From the NCBI GenBank assembly GCA_023678885.1, contig CM043001.1, forward strand, positions 7,848,092-7,912,091: a DNA stretch of 64,000 nt, read 5' to 3'. Positions 1-10,816 of the stretch are shown piece by piece (positions within the stretch are counted from its first letter, which is position 1; each line of letters opens with the position of its first letter). Under the pieces are notes generated by a model. It saw nothing but the letters and a program-made list of their open reading frames with translations. It searched no databases and was not told the DNA's origin. The DNA is from Pogostemon cablin (lineage: Eukaryota; Streptophyta; Magnoliopsida; Lamiales; Lamiaceae). Both the position numbers and the translations under genes were made by a program.

Positions 1-256
1 TAAATCCGATGGGGACCCGTAATACCATAATTGAATTCTTCCAAGCCCCTAATACCGTGACCGAATCCCGATGAGATTTTTTATTTATTTTCCAACGTGA
101 CTACTGCGCCAAACCCATTGTGCCGAGGTCAAATCCGATGATGACCCATAGTACCAAAATTGAATTCTTCTGAACATCTAATACCACAATCGAATTCCGA
201 TGAGATTTTTTATTTATTTTCCAACGTGACTACTGCGCCGAACCCATTATGCCGAG
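1..256. repeat. Tandem repeat, two units of about 128 bp
   Basis: Two consecutive units start at about 2 and 130. Both carry AAATCCGATG near the start, GAATTCTTC in the middle, and GATGAGATTTTTTATTTATT then CCAACGTGACTACTGCGCC near the end. They differ by scattered substitutions. They lie 3' of the minus-strand integrase, in the 3' non-coding part of the Tat-type retroelement, where subrepeats are common. The array may continue beyond the window. Confidence 0.85.
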
Positions 257-707
257 GTCAAAAAATCCAAACCTTTTTTTTAAGAGAATCTGATATCGAA
301 TTATACTTAAGCTTCCTGCTAAAGTAAACCATGCCCTTCAGATTTTGATTATGCATAAACAATTTACATGTCTGGCATAACGCCTTGATTTACAACATTA
401 ATAACTTATGGCCTAGTGCCTTAATTTAAAGCCTTAAAAGGTGATGTTACTGACCTCATCGATCTGGTGCACTGCTCTATTGATAGTATTTCTTCAAATG
501 TTGAGCATTACATGGATGTTGCACCTTCCCTCCATCTATCTCTTCCAGTTCGTATGCTCCTTTCTCCAGGATCCTTTTGACTTGATAGGGGCCTTCCCAG
601 TTCTGCCCCGTGCCTTGAATTGTTGAACCTAGCACTTTCTGGAGTACTAGGTCGCCGCATTTGAATTATCTCAATCTGACTTTCGAGTTGTAGAACCGTT
701 CGGCCCT
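257..707 (-). other. 3' untranslated part of the Tat-type element
   Basis: This stretch lies between the tandem repeat and the end of the recognisable integrase. It has no open frame with a recognisable domain. A 61-codon frame at 441-626 on the plus strand looks like chance. I infer that it is the C-terminal tail of the integrase and the 3' untranslated region of the element. The 3' LTR is not visible and should lie left of base 1. Confidence 0.5.
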
Positions 708-1588
708 CTATTTGTAGATTGCGTTATGCATCTCCACATCCAATTTCTTTTCTTTTAATAGGTCCAGCTTCTCCTGCATCAATTTATCATTTCCCATCTC
801 TTTATGAAGAGCCACTCTTGGGCTTGGCTCTCCGATTTCTACAGGAATAACAGCCTCGGTTCCAAATGCCATCGAGAATGGGGTTTCGTTAGTGGAAGTT
901 CTTGCTGTTGTTCGATACGACCATAAGACTCCCGGTAGTTCTTCAGGCCAGCTTCCGTCTAGCTTTTCCAGCTTGGCTTTCAAAGTATGTTTGATTATCT
1001 TGTTTACCGCTTCAACCTGGCCGTTGGATTGAGGGTGATATGGTGTGGAGTACAATTTCTTGATTTTGCAATCCTCACAGAGTTTTCTGAGCTTCTCATT
1101 ATCGAACTGCTTGCCATTATCAGTAATGATAGCATAGGGTATACCGAAGCGGCACACGATGTTCCTCCAGATGAATTTTTCTACTTGGGCCTTGGTGATT
1201 GTTGCTAAAGCTTCGACCTCTGCCCATTTTGTGAAGTAATCCACCGCCACTATCGCAAACTTGACTTCCCTTTTCCGATGGATAATGGCCCTATCAGATC
1301 AATTCCCCATTTGGCAAAAGGCCAAGGGCTAAAAACAGATGTTAGATGCTCAGAGGGCATCCTTGCGATAGGTGCTAGCCTTTGGCAAGTTGCGCAAGCT
1401 CTCGCATATTGAGTGGCATCTTTCTTTAGAGTTGGCCAGAAATAACCCTGCCTAATTACCTTGTGCGCTAAAGCGATCCCCCCAGTGTGGTTTCCGCACA
1501 CACCCTCATGTATCTCTGCGAGGACATAGCTTGCCTCTTCTGGATTCAAACATTTCAACAACGGGGATGAATATTCTCTCCTGTACAA
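708..1588 (-). pseudogene. Retrotransposon integrase (Tat-type)
   Basis: Two overlapping frames make up the integrase. The upstream part (1250-1588) has the zinc-binding H2C2 pattern (HEGVCGNH, then CATCQR) and the first catalytic Asp in KWGIDLIGPL. The downstream part (708-1250) has the second Asp in TDNGKQFD and the catalytic Glu in QSNGQVEAVNK, giving a DDE core. A frameshift near 1250 separates them, so one intact protein cannot be made. The domain joins retroelement cDNA to host DNA. It is the most 3' coding domain here, as expected for Ty3/gypsy elements. Confidence 0.88.
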
Positions 1589-1729
1589 TTTTCCTCCAAT
1601 TAGGACAAACCTGGCCGATCAGAACTTCATCTGGTGAGCATTGTCTTTGTCCCGTGGGGTTTTTCCATTTTCCAAGTATCTCCTGATCAGAGTCATCCAA
1701 GATTCCTCGGCCGATTGCTCATCCAAGAC

Positions 1730-2176
1730 CTAAACACTAGCATCCGATGGTTTTTCTTGCCTCACGATGTTGATGTTATTGAGATCTTTAGTGTTGGAGG
1801 CCGTGGCTAACTTGGCTAATGCGTCGGCTCCCATATTCTCCTTTCTATCGATGCATTTTAAAAATACATGCTTAAATCTTTGTAACATACCTGCTGCCAA
1901 TCCCCTGTAGTGGCTCATTTGATTCTCCTTGGCCTCGTACTCCCCGCGTATCTGGTTCACCACCAACTGAGAATCACTATGCACCAATAATTCATCAGCT
2001 CCCATGGCCAAGGCCATTCTCAACCCATGGAGGAGAGCTTCATACTCAGCCTCATTGTTGTGGCTTGGAAGCCGAATATTACTGTCGTCGAGAATATTTC
2101 CCCTGATGGGGTTTGGATTATGATCCCAGCCCTTGATGTTGATGCTGTAGCGGATCCATCCACGTGCATGGTCCAT
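1730..2176 (-). pseudogene. Second RNase H domain of the Tat-type pol
   Basis: The frame has the RNase H signature NNEAEYEALLHGL followed by VHSDSQLVVNQIRGEY and ends with the conserved Asp region ENMGADALAKLA. It follows the first RNase H, in another frame, and precedes the integrase. This extra RNase H between RT-RNaseH and integrase is known from Tat-lineage elements and is my main reason for the lineage call. The N-terminal beta strand is disturbed by a frameshift at about 2118-2176. Confidence 0.82.
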
Positions 2177-2939
2177 GATTTTGTTTTTCTGCTTCGGTTG
2201 GTAGGGGAAGAGTGAGCTCTACTATGAAATCTGTCACTACTTGGCCTTTGACCGAATTCCTCGAAAGATATTTGATATCAAATTGCCCCAACTCGACCAA
2301 CCATTTGAGTAATCTCCCTACTGCATCCGGTCTTTGCAGTACTTGTCTCAGCGGAAGAGTCGTTAGTACCTCTATTGTATGTTCCATGAAGTAAGGTCTT
2401 ATCTTTCTGGAACACATAACCAGAGCGTATGCTACTTTTTCCATTGTTGGGTATCTAAACTCCGCATCCCTCAGGGGCTGGCTTACAAAGTATACTGGTC
2501 TCTGGTTCTTCTCCTCCGTTTTGACCAATACCGAGCTAATTGCAGTTTCTGAGACCACCAAGTATAACTGCAGGGTTTCGCCAGTGGAGGGTTTAGAGAG
2601 GACCCTGGGGTTAGACAGCTCCCTTTTAATTTCTTCAAACGCTCTCTCACATGCTTCGGTCCATTCGAATTTTTCCTTTCTAATGACATCGAAGAAGGGT
2701 TTACATTTGTCAGAAGCTTTCGACATGAATCTGTTCAAGGCTGCCAACCTTCCCATCAAGTTCTGCATTTCTTTCAAGTGTCTCGGCGGTTTCATCTTCA
2801 AGATTGCCTCAACCTTATCCGGGTTCATCTCGATCCCTCTCGAGCTTACCATATATCCCAGAAAGTTTTCTTTACTTACACCGAAGGTACATTTTTTCAG
2901 ATTTAGTTTCATGCCATAATGCAGGAATATAGAAAACAC
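2118..2939 (-). pseudogene. RT C-terminal part and first RNase H of the Tat-type pol
   Basis: The frame starts in the RT thumb and connection region (HYGMKLNLKKCTFGV, then FLGYMVSSRGIEMNPDKV). It continues into the gypsy-type RNase H (FEWTEACERAFEEIKREL, VYFVSQPLRDAEFRYP, VLTTLPLRQVL). It is one uninterrupted frame of 273 codons, the longest open piece of this element. A frameshift near 2939 separates it from the RT active-site part upstream. Confidence 0.88.
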
Positions 2940-3869
2940 TCAGCTCAAATGGTCGAAGTGATCAGCTTTCCACAGGCTCTTTACTACGGTGTCATCCACG
3001 TATACTTCGACTATTCTTCCGATCTCTCCTTCGAACATCTTGTTCACCAGCCTTTGATGATATCCCGGGAACGCATCCATGAAACTCATGACTTCATGCT
3101 CTGCCGTGGCGTCTACCATCTGATCGATTGATGGGAGAGGGTAACTGTTCTTGGGGCATGCCTTGTTTAGATCAGTGAAATCTATGCACAGTCTCCATGA
3201 TCCCTCCTTCTTCTTGACCATCATCGGAATCTGTATCCTTATGGGATATTTTCACTCGCTAATTCTTCCACTCGCCAGTAGTTTGTGGATCTTAGTCTCC
3301 ATGGCCGCATTCTTTTCTGGGCTGAACTTTCTCTTCTTCTGGTAGAATGGTGGAATAACCGGGTCGATATTTAACTTATAGCAGGCGTATTTGTGATGTA
3401 CCCCCGGCATTTCGTTTGGATTCCATGCAAAAACATCCAGATTTTCCTTCAGCAATTGGATCAATCTTAGTTTGAATTCCTCCTCACATTCAGTTCCGAT
3501 CTTGACCTTGATTTCCGTATTCTTTGGGTCCAATTGGACTACCTCGGTCTCGGCTGCTGCCGAGGCTCCCTCTTTCTTCACTGGCCTTGGGTCCTCATTA
3601 GTTGTTGTTTCCCAGATTTTCATTTTCTCCTTCCCTTTTCTTTGTATCCAAGGTTCCTCTATTTCCCTTCTGACCTCTTTCTCCACAACTATCCCCGGGA
3701 ACTCCACTTCCATGTCTGCATCCCTTTGTGGCTCTATAGCGTTCCCTGCTTCTTTTTTCTCTTTTGTTTCATCTATTATCCCGATTTCTTCCCATATTCC
3801 CAACATATCCTCAAAGGCTAGCATTTCGTAATCCATGTCGTGGTAGCTTAGGCCTTCTACCTTTTCCAC
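2940..3869 (-). pseudogene. Reverse transcriptase N-part with an internal deletion
   Basis: 3252-3869 encodes a spacer and the start of RT (PPFYQKKRKFSPEK). 2940-3224 continues with VKKKEGSWRLCIDFTDLNKA and SFMDAFPGYHQ, then RLVNKMFEGEIG and the catalytic YVDD box. Gypsy-type RTs normally have about 40 residues between the DAFxGYxQ motif and RLVNKMF. Here they are directly joined in frame, so the fingers-palm segment is deleted. A frameshift at 3224-3252 also breaks the frame. The enzyme could not work. Confidence 0.88.
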
Positions 3870-4058
3870 AAATGAGCATTCTCTTGCCCTCCTTTAGTTT
3901 CCTATCACAGTGGCTACCCTTCCGTCTGCTGTGACGAACTTGAAACACTGGTGCAGTATGGATGGAACAGCACCAAATGCGTGAATCATTGGGCGTCCTA
4001 ATATGCAGTTGTAAGAAGAGGCTTGGTCTACTACCTTGAAAGTTACCTGCATCTGCCT

Positions 4059-4328
4059 TCAGATTTTCCCATTCGACCCCTCTAGCTGGATGTGCAGGTC
4101 TTCTTCCATAGTGGTTTTGGTTAGGGCATTGCTGAACCCTCTAATCTCGTCACCACAAGGCCTTACCTTATGGTGACCTTCGCCCCCCAAGTTCTCGAAT
4201 ACATTTTTGAAAATGATATTCGCATACGCTCCCGTGTCTACCAAACATCTATGTACCTTGATCCCTGACAGTGTAGGTGAAATAACTAGAGGATCATGAT
4301 GCGGGGTACTTACACCATAGAAGTCCAT
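4059..4328 (-). pseudogene. Retropepsin-like aspartic protease of the Tat-type pol
   Basis: An 89-codon piece contains the active-site triad in LVDTGAYANIIF, preceded by LVISPTLSGIKVHRC, the usual context of a gypsy protease. It sits between gag and RT as expected. Stops on both sides isolate it from its neighbours. In a live element it would cleave the gag-pol polyprotein. Confidence 0.8.
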
Positions 4329-4548
4329 TTATATTAAGACGATGTCAGCTTCGGTTGGCTCTTTGGCTCCCGAGGTTAACGACCAAACTTGAGGGATTTG
4401 TTGACTTAAGTCTCTCAATTCCGCCTTTATTTTCCTTCTAGAGATTATAGTGAAAGCTTACGAGATTCCGATGTAGGGTGACTCCTCGGTAGGTTCCATC
4501 ATATGTATCTCCCTAGGTCTATTATCTCTCGGACCTTGTTCTCCAATC

Positions 4549-5479
4549 CTATCGAACACTGGAGGTCTGCCAGGGGGAGGGGGGTAGAGGAGGCGCTCTT
4601 CCATTCCTTCCTTTGTCTGGGGACCTCGGTCTACTCGGAAGAGAAGGGAGATTGGTGTCCCTTCGATACACCCTCGGCCTCGGCGCTTGCAACATCCCTC
4701 TCAACTTTCCTTCTTTAAACAATTTCCATAGCTCCATGATCAAATCTCGGCACTGATCGGTGTTGTGACCATGCGTCAGGTGGTACATGCAGTACTTTCG
4801 AGGATTAGTAAGTTTCGATGTCTTCAAGACTGACCTCGGTGGCCGAAGTACCTGCTGATCTTTCACGTAGTAGTACACCTCGGCTATGTTCAGGTTGGTG
4901 CCCAACTTCAACTCTTCATACATTTGTTATACCTCGGTGTCCTCCGTGAAAGGTTTAAAGGTTGAAGGGGCCTTATACTCCTTTGCTCCTCCCGTATTTA
5001 CTTTTTTCTTGCTGTGATCGCCCGAGGTGTTTTGGCCGCCTGTCTTCTTGGCCATTTTTGAGATATCCTCTGCCTGGATGTATTCATTTTCTATGACCAT
5101 GAAGGCCGCGTACGACGCATGTGGCTTTAGCTGTACTGCTTTTCATAAATTGGCCTCCGGATGAAGAGCTCCCATCACCGTGATGAGGCAAGCCTCATTT
5201 CCCATCACCTCTCCAATGGATCTCTGTTCATTGAACCTTTTGAGGAAATCTCTTAGACTTTCTGTTGCCCCTTATCGGATATTAGCGAGCTTGTGCTTGG
5301 CTCCTTGGGTGCTCCCAAGTAGGAATATTGCATCATGAACGCCTCCATCAGTTCAGCCCATCATTTTATAGATGCAGCTGGAATCACCCGGAACCATGCA
5401 TATGTCTTGTTTCTGAGGGTTAAGGGAAACATCCAGCATAACGTGACCTCATTAGCCCCTTGAGCTCTCATCCACATCC
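4549..5479 (-). pseudogene. Gag C-terminal part of the Tat-type element
   Basis: From 5480 downward one frame reads RMWMRAQGANEVTL, then MFPLTLRNKTYAWF, the core of a plant retrotransposon gag domain. Many stops follow. 4549-4923 is an open piece with a CCHC-like knuckle (CMYHLTHGHNTDQC), which binds nucleic acid. The N-terminal half of gag is missing here because the sequence switches to mariner DNA at 5479/5480. Confidence 0.85.
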
Positions 5480-5811
5480 TTAACAGTTAATAATATCACA
5501 CTCTTCCAACATTAATTCCCCACAATTTAACAGATCAGAGAGACATATTCATATAACACATTTTAGACATCAACACAAATAATACTCTCAGAGTTTAATT
5601 TCATCATTGAGTGTTTGTGTCTCCAAAATGCACGGTTGATGACATTACAATATGAAATTGCAAGTCTCCAATGAACCGCGCATGGTGACACTAAACCCAA
5701 CCCCATAACTCCACGGATATCACAAGTTTTTCATCATGCAATACACAGAAATCCCCCATTCATGGAATACAGAGAGAGTAAAGCCATTATACCTCAGCCC
5801 ATTTGGGCAAT

Positions 5812-6124
5812 TTAAGGGCTGCAGGACACAGGTCCCTTAAAATTCGAATGAGGCTCCGATTTTGCCTCAATCATTTGGTGGTCACTCCTCGAAATACCGG
5901 TAGGAAAGTCATACCATGGGAGTTCACAATCTTCTCGAGGTGTCAGAAACGATGTCAGATAGTTCTCCGACCGAACACCCAGTGACATCGGAGGCCGAGA
6001 ACACCTTGTTCTCACACGACAGTGTCGATCTGCGAAGATCTAACACCTCCTCGGAGAAGTCACCCCACGACTCAGCCGTCTCCACGGCCTCCTCGGAGAA
6101 GCACTCACTCTTCACCGTCGCTAT
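5812..6124 (-). pseudogene. Copy B of the exon-like block in the MLE, start codon lost
   Basis: This is the counterpart of 39300-39620. It keeps a long open stretch (VKSECFSEEAVETAESWG, DFSEEVLDLRRS, FSASDVTGCSVGEL) and then frameshifts. The ATG of copy A is ATA here (AAAAATAGCGACGG at about 6124). The product is unknown. A CT-rich leader with repeated CCGTCACCC motifs lies upstream, toward 6400. The putative splice donor GAG/GTATAATGG near the 3' end is kept. Confidence 0.6.
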
Positions 6125-6477
6125 TTTTCTCAGTCGCAGAAGTTAGAAGGGAGAGAACAGAGATGTAGTGGGTGACGGCGAGAAGAGCCCAAGACAGAAT
6201 GAAGGGTGACGGCCAGAGATCTGATGAAGAAAATAGAGGGGTGACAGAGACGAACGATAGAGAAAATGGAGGAGTGACGGCGAGCAAAATAGAGGGGTGA
6301 CGGCGAGGAAATGCAGGGGTGACGGCGAGGCAACCAGAGAGAAAATTGAGGGATGGGTAAGAACAAACCCTAAAGAGGGGAATGGGTTTGCAAACCCTAA
6401 TGGCAGTAAACGCCAAAACAACATTATTTTATTGTTATTTGCAAACCCTAAAGTGATGGCATTTTTTAAGATTAGTG

Positions 6478-6482
6478 TTGGA
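6478..6482. repeat. Target site duplication TTGGA, left
   Basis: TTGGA directly precedes the 5' LTR and is repeated at 14392-14396 directly after the 3' LTR. The uninterrupted site exists once in MLE copy A. Confidence 0.9.
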
Positions 6483-7848
6483 TGATGAGTGATATTTTCA
6501 CCTAGATTTTAGTATCTTTTTATGTGAGTTTTTGTATATTTTTATCCGTATTTGTGTTCTATTTGGTTGTGTTTTGTGTTTTTATTGAAATGTGTGTGAA
6601 TGAGCTTAAACCTACGAAGAAGAAACGAGCCAAAACAGTGAAGCAGACAGCACAACATGGCCAGCCGAGCCCGGAAATGACCCCGTGTCCAGTGCAGAAA
6701 CACGGGCCGTGTAGGTGTAAATTCTATAAAAAATCAAAATCCTTCTAGAAGCTTTCCAAGGGGTATAAATACTCAATACTTCAATTTTGGATCAGATTTT
6801 GGCCAGGGTTTCGACTGTTCACACACCTCACACACCATTCTCTCCATTTTACACCATCATCTTCATTCATTCACCATCCTTTGGATCTACCATCATCCAA
6901 CCATCAAAATCATCATCCAATTGAAGAAAAGAAGCAAGGAAGAGAGGAAGAGAACAAGGGAAGGAAGGAAATCACCATTGAAGTGACATCAAGGGAGTTT
7001 CCATTCATTTCTTATATTAAACCTCATAGTTTCATCATGTTTTGTAAGGATCTTAATGTCTATGTTCATTTCCTTCTTAATATGGTAGACTAATCTCCCT
7101 TGTGAGATTATCAACATGAGAGTTGTTGGATAATTTTGGGGATTTGTGTATTCAAATTCATATGTTGATTGGATCTATGATTTTCTACAATTGATTATTA
7201 ATTGCTTGAATTGTATTGATGATTTGTGTGTTTAGTTGTTCTAGATATGTGATTAGATTGAGAAATCAATTATATGCTTAGGATAATTAAGTGAATCATT
7301 TCATCAAACACTTCATGTGCATTATAGATTGTGAAGAGATTGAGAAGTCCTTCATAGTTTAGAACCCTTTGGTAGGACATGTGATTGGTTTGATCGAGAG
7401 ATTGATTAATTGTGTGAAGGGACTCTCATTTAAGCTTAATACCTAGTTGGAATTGTTTAAGTGAGAACCAATCCATTGAGCTATTTGATATTCATATCCT
7501 ATCCATCTCGAGAGGGAGTTTAGGTGATTTTAGTGTTGGCCCTTAGTCTTCAATCCATGATACATATGAATTTGATACATAATTCCTAGAATTACCACTT
7601 CTTGATTGTTGTTAATCTCACTTTTAATCAATTTGGTAAACCACTTTTCATCCATCCATCTTGTTCGTTTGATCATTGCTTGTTCACTTGCATTGATTGA
7701 TTTAATTTCTTGTTTGATCAACCTCCCTTTGATGATTAGTCTCTATAAAATTATAAGAAACGTGAGATCGCTTAAGCACTAGTGCCTACCTCCCTTGGGT
7801 TCGATAATTTCTTGAATTAGTCATTCTCCTCTAAACTATGGCTAATCA
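6483..7848 (+). repeat. 5' LTR of the Athila-like element
   Basis: 1366 bp, TGATGAG...AATCA. It is nearly identical to the 3' LTR except for two missing blocks totalling about 170 bp, just upstream of the promoter, in the region with CACGGGCCGTGT-type palindromes. A TATA box (TATAAATA, 6764-6771) lies about 280 bp into the LTR and marks the likely U3/R boundary. Confidence 0.93.
6764..6771 (+). promoter_or_regulatory. TATA box of the 5' LTR
   Basis: GGGGTATAAATACTC is a strong plant TATA context. It is repeated at 13307-13314 in the 3' LTR and conserved between LTRs that differ just upstream. Confidence 0.65.
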
Positions 7849-7850
7849 AA

Positions 7851-7868
7851 TGGCACCGTTGCCGGGGA
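7851..7868 (+). promoter_or_regulatory. Primer-binding site
   Basis: TGGCACCGTTGCCGGGGA starts two bases after the LTR. It resembles the Athila-type site that pairs with the 3' end of a tRNA, usually given as tRNA-Asp, with one change (A for G at position 5). Confidence 0.8.
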
Positions 7869-7997
7869 GGTAACGGTTGCTAGTAGTTTGATGAAGGATC
7901 GTTTTGAGTAAACTTAATAGAGATATTTTTTATTTTATTTGTTTACTTGTATTTGCTTTGTGAAACCTTGTTATAACTTCTTTTGCTTTGGAGGTGT

Positions 7998-9872
7998 ATG
8001 CACACAAGATCCAAGGGGAAACAAGTAGAACCTATCGATTGAGAGATTGAGCATACGTTGAGAAGGAGAAGAAAGGAGAACAAAAATAGTGAGCGAATGG
8101 AGAACTTTCAAGAGGATAATCGTGTGGAGATAGAGCATGATGGGGAAGGAGGACACAATATGAACGTGCATGACAACGCACCTCAATTCAATGCAAATCT
8201 TCCTCAACAAGCCTATCAAAATCATGGAGCTATGACCAACCAAGCTTTGCTTCAACAAATGGTGCAACAAGTTCTAAGGCAACAAGGCTTTCAACAAGCT
8301 TATGCTCCTCCACAACAAGCATATGTACCACCACCACCACCTCCGGTGCAACATGGAATGCAAAATGATCAAAGGGTGATCCGGGATTTCTTTATGCCAA
8401 GAGCAATGCCACAAATGATGGGGCCACCAATCCATGCTAATAACTTTGAATTTAAGATGGGCTTGATTTCTATGGTGAGGGAGCAACAATTTAGTGGAAC
8501 TCCGAATGAAGATCCTAATGCTCATCTAGCCCAATTTGTGGAGATTGCTAACACCGTGAAGATGAATGGGGTGAGTGAAGATTGTATCAAGATGAGGTTA
8601 TTTCCATTTTCGTTGAGGGATAGAGCTCGAACATGGCTCTCCACTCTTACTCCCGGTACGTGCAACACATGGGACGAGCTAGCACAAATGTTCTTGAACA
8701 AATATTTCCCACCTTCTAAAACGCTTCAAATGAAAAGTTTGATTACTCAATTCAAGTAATTGCCTCAAGAAAGCTTTTACGAAGTGTGGGAAAGATTTAA
8801 GAAAATGCTATGCAAGTGTCCTCAACATGGATTCCCGGAGAATCAACAAGTGGGGTTTTTCTACCAAGGTTTGGTAAATGGTCAAAGAGTGCTTGTTGAT
8901 GCTTCGGCGGGTGGATCCGTACTTGGAGTGACTCCGGAGAGGGCTATAAGGATTTTTGATGAAATTGCTACAAATGTCTACCAATGGCCATCGGAGAGGG
9001 TTAGTGGATGCTACGGATTTGAGAGCTATGATCAAGGGCAACACTCGAGTGTGAAGAGTGTGAATGTTGAGCCACAAACGCCAAGCATGGAAATGATAGT
9101 AGCGGAGGTAATGAAGCAAATGAGTTTGAAACAAGGAGTGACTAATCAAGGAGTTAATATGGTTGATGGCCAAATGGATCAAAGTGTGCTTCCTCCAAAT
9201 GGTGTTAGTGGGGAACAATGGACTATGACAAGGCCACGTGTGGAGGATGTGCAATACATGCAAGGAAGAAACTACCAAGGGAATTACCAAAATAATTTCC
9301 AAGGTAGTTTCAACCAAAGTCAAGGAAACTATCCACCAAGGCAAGGAGGTTTCAATGGTCAAAGTAGTGGAAGCTCATACCCACAACAACAACAAAGGCA
9401 TGGTAACTTTTCCTACTCTAATCCGAGCAATGCAGTTGTGTATCCTCCGGGATATCAACTGGGGGCTAAGGCACCGAACAATGAGGGAAGAGCATCAACC
9501 GATGAGCTACTTGAACAATTGATTGCATCAAACAAAGCTAGAGAAGTATCGGAAAAAGCTAGAGATGAAGCTAATGAAAGAAGATTCAAAGCTATTGAGG
9601 AAAATGGTGATAGAAGATGCAAAGCTTTGGAGTACAATGTTGAACAAATGGCAAGTTCATTGAGTGCTCAACAAAAAGGAAAGTTTCCGGCCACAACAGA
9701 AGTTAATTCAAAGGCTCAATGTTTGTTGGTTGATATGAAAGAGGAACGAAAGGTTGAAGAAGGGTTGGTGGAAAGCAAGGTTGTTGGAGAAATGGAAGAA
9801 GTATGTAAGAAAGAAGAGAAGGGCCTAAATGGATACCCAAGTGGAAGAGGGTGCAAGAGGAAAAGAAAGTAG
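7998..9872 (+). pseudogene. Gag of the Athila-like element, two in-frame stops
   Basis: The frame begins MHTRSKGKQVEPID, typical of the short basic Athila gag start, and runs to 9872. It is broken only by TGA at 8040 and TAA at 8758. The gag core is clear: LAQFVEIANTVKMNG, RLFPFSLRDRARTWLSTL, AQMFLNKYFPPSKT, then ESFYEVWERFKKMLCKCP and GFFYQGLVNGQR. A Gln-rich linker and a charged coiled-coil-like tail follow. Gag would form the particle that packages the RNA. The TAA sits where relatives usually have a sense codon (K-stop-LPQES), so a single base change could explain it. Confidence 0.88.
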
Positions 9873-10474
9873 AGGAGAAGGTCAAAGAAGAAGAGTACAA
9901 ACGTGACTATTGGGGTATCCCGATCACTCCATTCCCTATTCCCTATTCACAAATGTTTGTAAAGGAGGAGAAGAAGAAAGAATTTGAGGAGTATGTCATG
10001 TCGCTCAAGAAGAAGTATGAAGAGAAAAAGAAAGAGGAGCAACCCGAAATGAGTAAGTCGATGCAAAAAGGGGGACCTACGAAGGTTGGTGATCCGGGGA
10101 AGTTCATAATTCCTTGTGATTTTGAAGGAAAAAGCACCCTTGATGCATTGTGTGACTTGGGGGCAAGTGTCAACGTGATGTCTCATGCCACGTTTAAAGA
10201 CCTTGAAATTGGAGAGCTAAAGCCTACAACTATCCGTCTTGAAGTGGTAAATGGTGAAGTTGTGAAGCCACTTGGGATTGTTGAAGACTTGGAGGTGAAA
10301 GTGAAGGGGCTAGCTTTCCTGGTTGATTTCATGGAGTTGGAAGTAAAGGCGGACCCTCGAGTTCCACTCATTTTGGGAAGACCATTTCTAGCCACCGGAA
10401 GAGCAAAGATTGATGTTGGGAGAGAAGAGCTTTCTTTGAGCTCAAATGGAGAGAATGTCACATTCTTGTGCTAG
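9851..10474 (+). CDS. Retropepsin-like protease region of the Athila-like element
   Basis: A 207-codon frame overlaps the gag end in the -1 frame. It has a charged linker, then GKFIIPCDFEGKSTLDALC, the active site DLGASVNVMSHATF (Leu where most proteases have Thr or Ser), and the second conserved piece PLILGRPFLATGRAKIDV. It ends with a stop at 10474 instead of continuing into RT. Athila-lineage proteases often have this DLGAS form. The frame change relative to gag is either a programmed shift or a small indel. Confidence 0.82.
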   Translation: MQEEKKVEEKVKEEEYKRDYWGIPITPFPIPYSQMFVKEEKKKEFEEYVMSLKKKYEEKKKEEQPEMSKSMQKGGPTKVGDPGKFIIPCDFEGKSTLDALCDLGASVNVMSHATFKDLEIGELKPTTIRLEVVNGEVVKPLGIVEDLEVKVKGLAFLVDFMELEVKADPRVPLILGRPFLATGRAKIDVGREELSLSSNGENVTFLC

Positions 10475-10816
10475 AAAAATAAAGGGATCAAGCCTCATCA
10501 TACAAGGCCTCCGGATGATTTCGATGATCATGATTCTCTTCTCTTTGACAATTTAAATTCATTTCTTCATGATTATATGAAATTTTCAAATGCTAACTTA
10601 TCTTCTTATGATGTTAATAGGATGAAAGAATCGGAGCTTGATTGGAAAATTGATAAAGGAGAAAAAGGAAGTCTACTAGAATCACTCCTTGATGAAGATT
10701 TGATGCTTGTAAGCAAGAATGGAGAAGTTGAATTAGTGGACAAAAAGAGGGCTAAGCTATTGTTCAAAGTGAGGATGCGAGGAGAAAGTGGGATGGACCA
10801 TCCTTTGGTTCGATGA
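10475..10816 (+). pseudogene. Remnant frame after the protease
   Basis: 10577-10816 is an open frame of 79 codons, rich in Lys, Glu, Asp and Ser, with no recognised domain. It takes the place where RT should begin. I infer that it is a short relic of the pol spacer, or a frame kept by chance, next to the deletion that removed pol. Confidence 0.4.

Larger units (their letters stand above)
1..5479 (-). mobile_element. Ty3/gypsy retrotransposon, Tat lineage, gag C-part to integrase
   Basis: Reading the minus strand downward, the order is gag with a zinc knuckle, aspartic protease, reverse transcriptase, RNase H, a second RNase H, then zinc-binding and core integrase. That is Ty3/gypsy order, and two RNase H domains are a mark of the Tat clade. 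The coding region is broken by many stops and frameshifts, so the element is dead. It ends abruptly inside gag at about 5479, where mariner sequence begins. The missing N-terminal gag, primer-binding site and 5' LTR appear in the opposite orientation at 21622-23736, which supports an inversion. The 3' LTR is outside the window. Confidence 0.9.

Noticed and set aside
6105..6424. Three overlapping minus-strand frames of 78-103 codons
   Set aside because: They read the CT-rich CCGTCACCC repeats of the exon-like block's leader in all frames, which gives repetitive Ser/Pro/His peptides.
8808..9362. A 184-codon minus-strand frame
   Set aside because: It is the shadow of the gag frame on the plus strand, caused by its Gln/Asn-rich codons.
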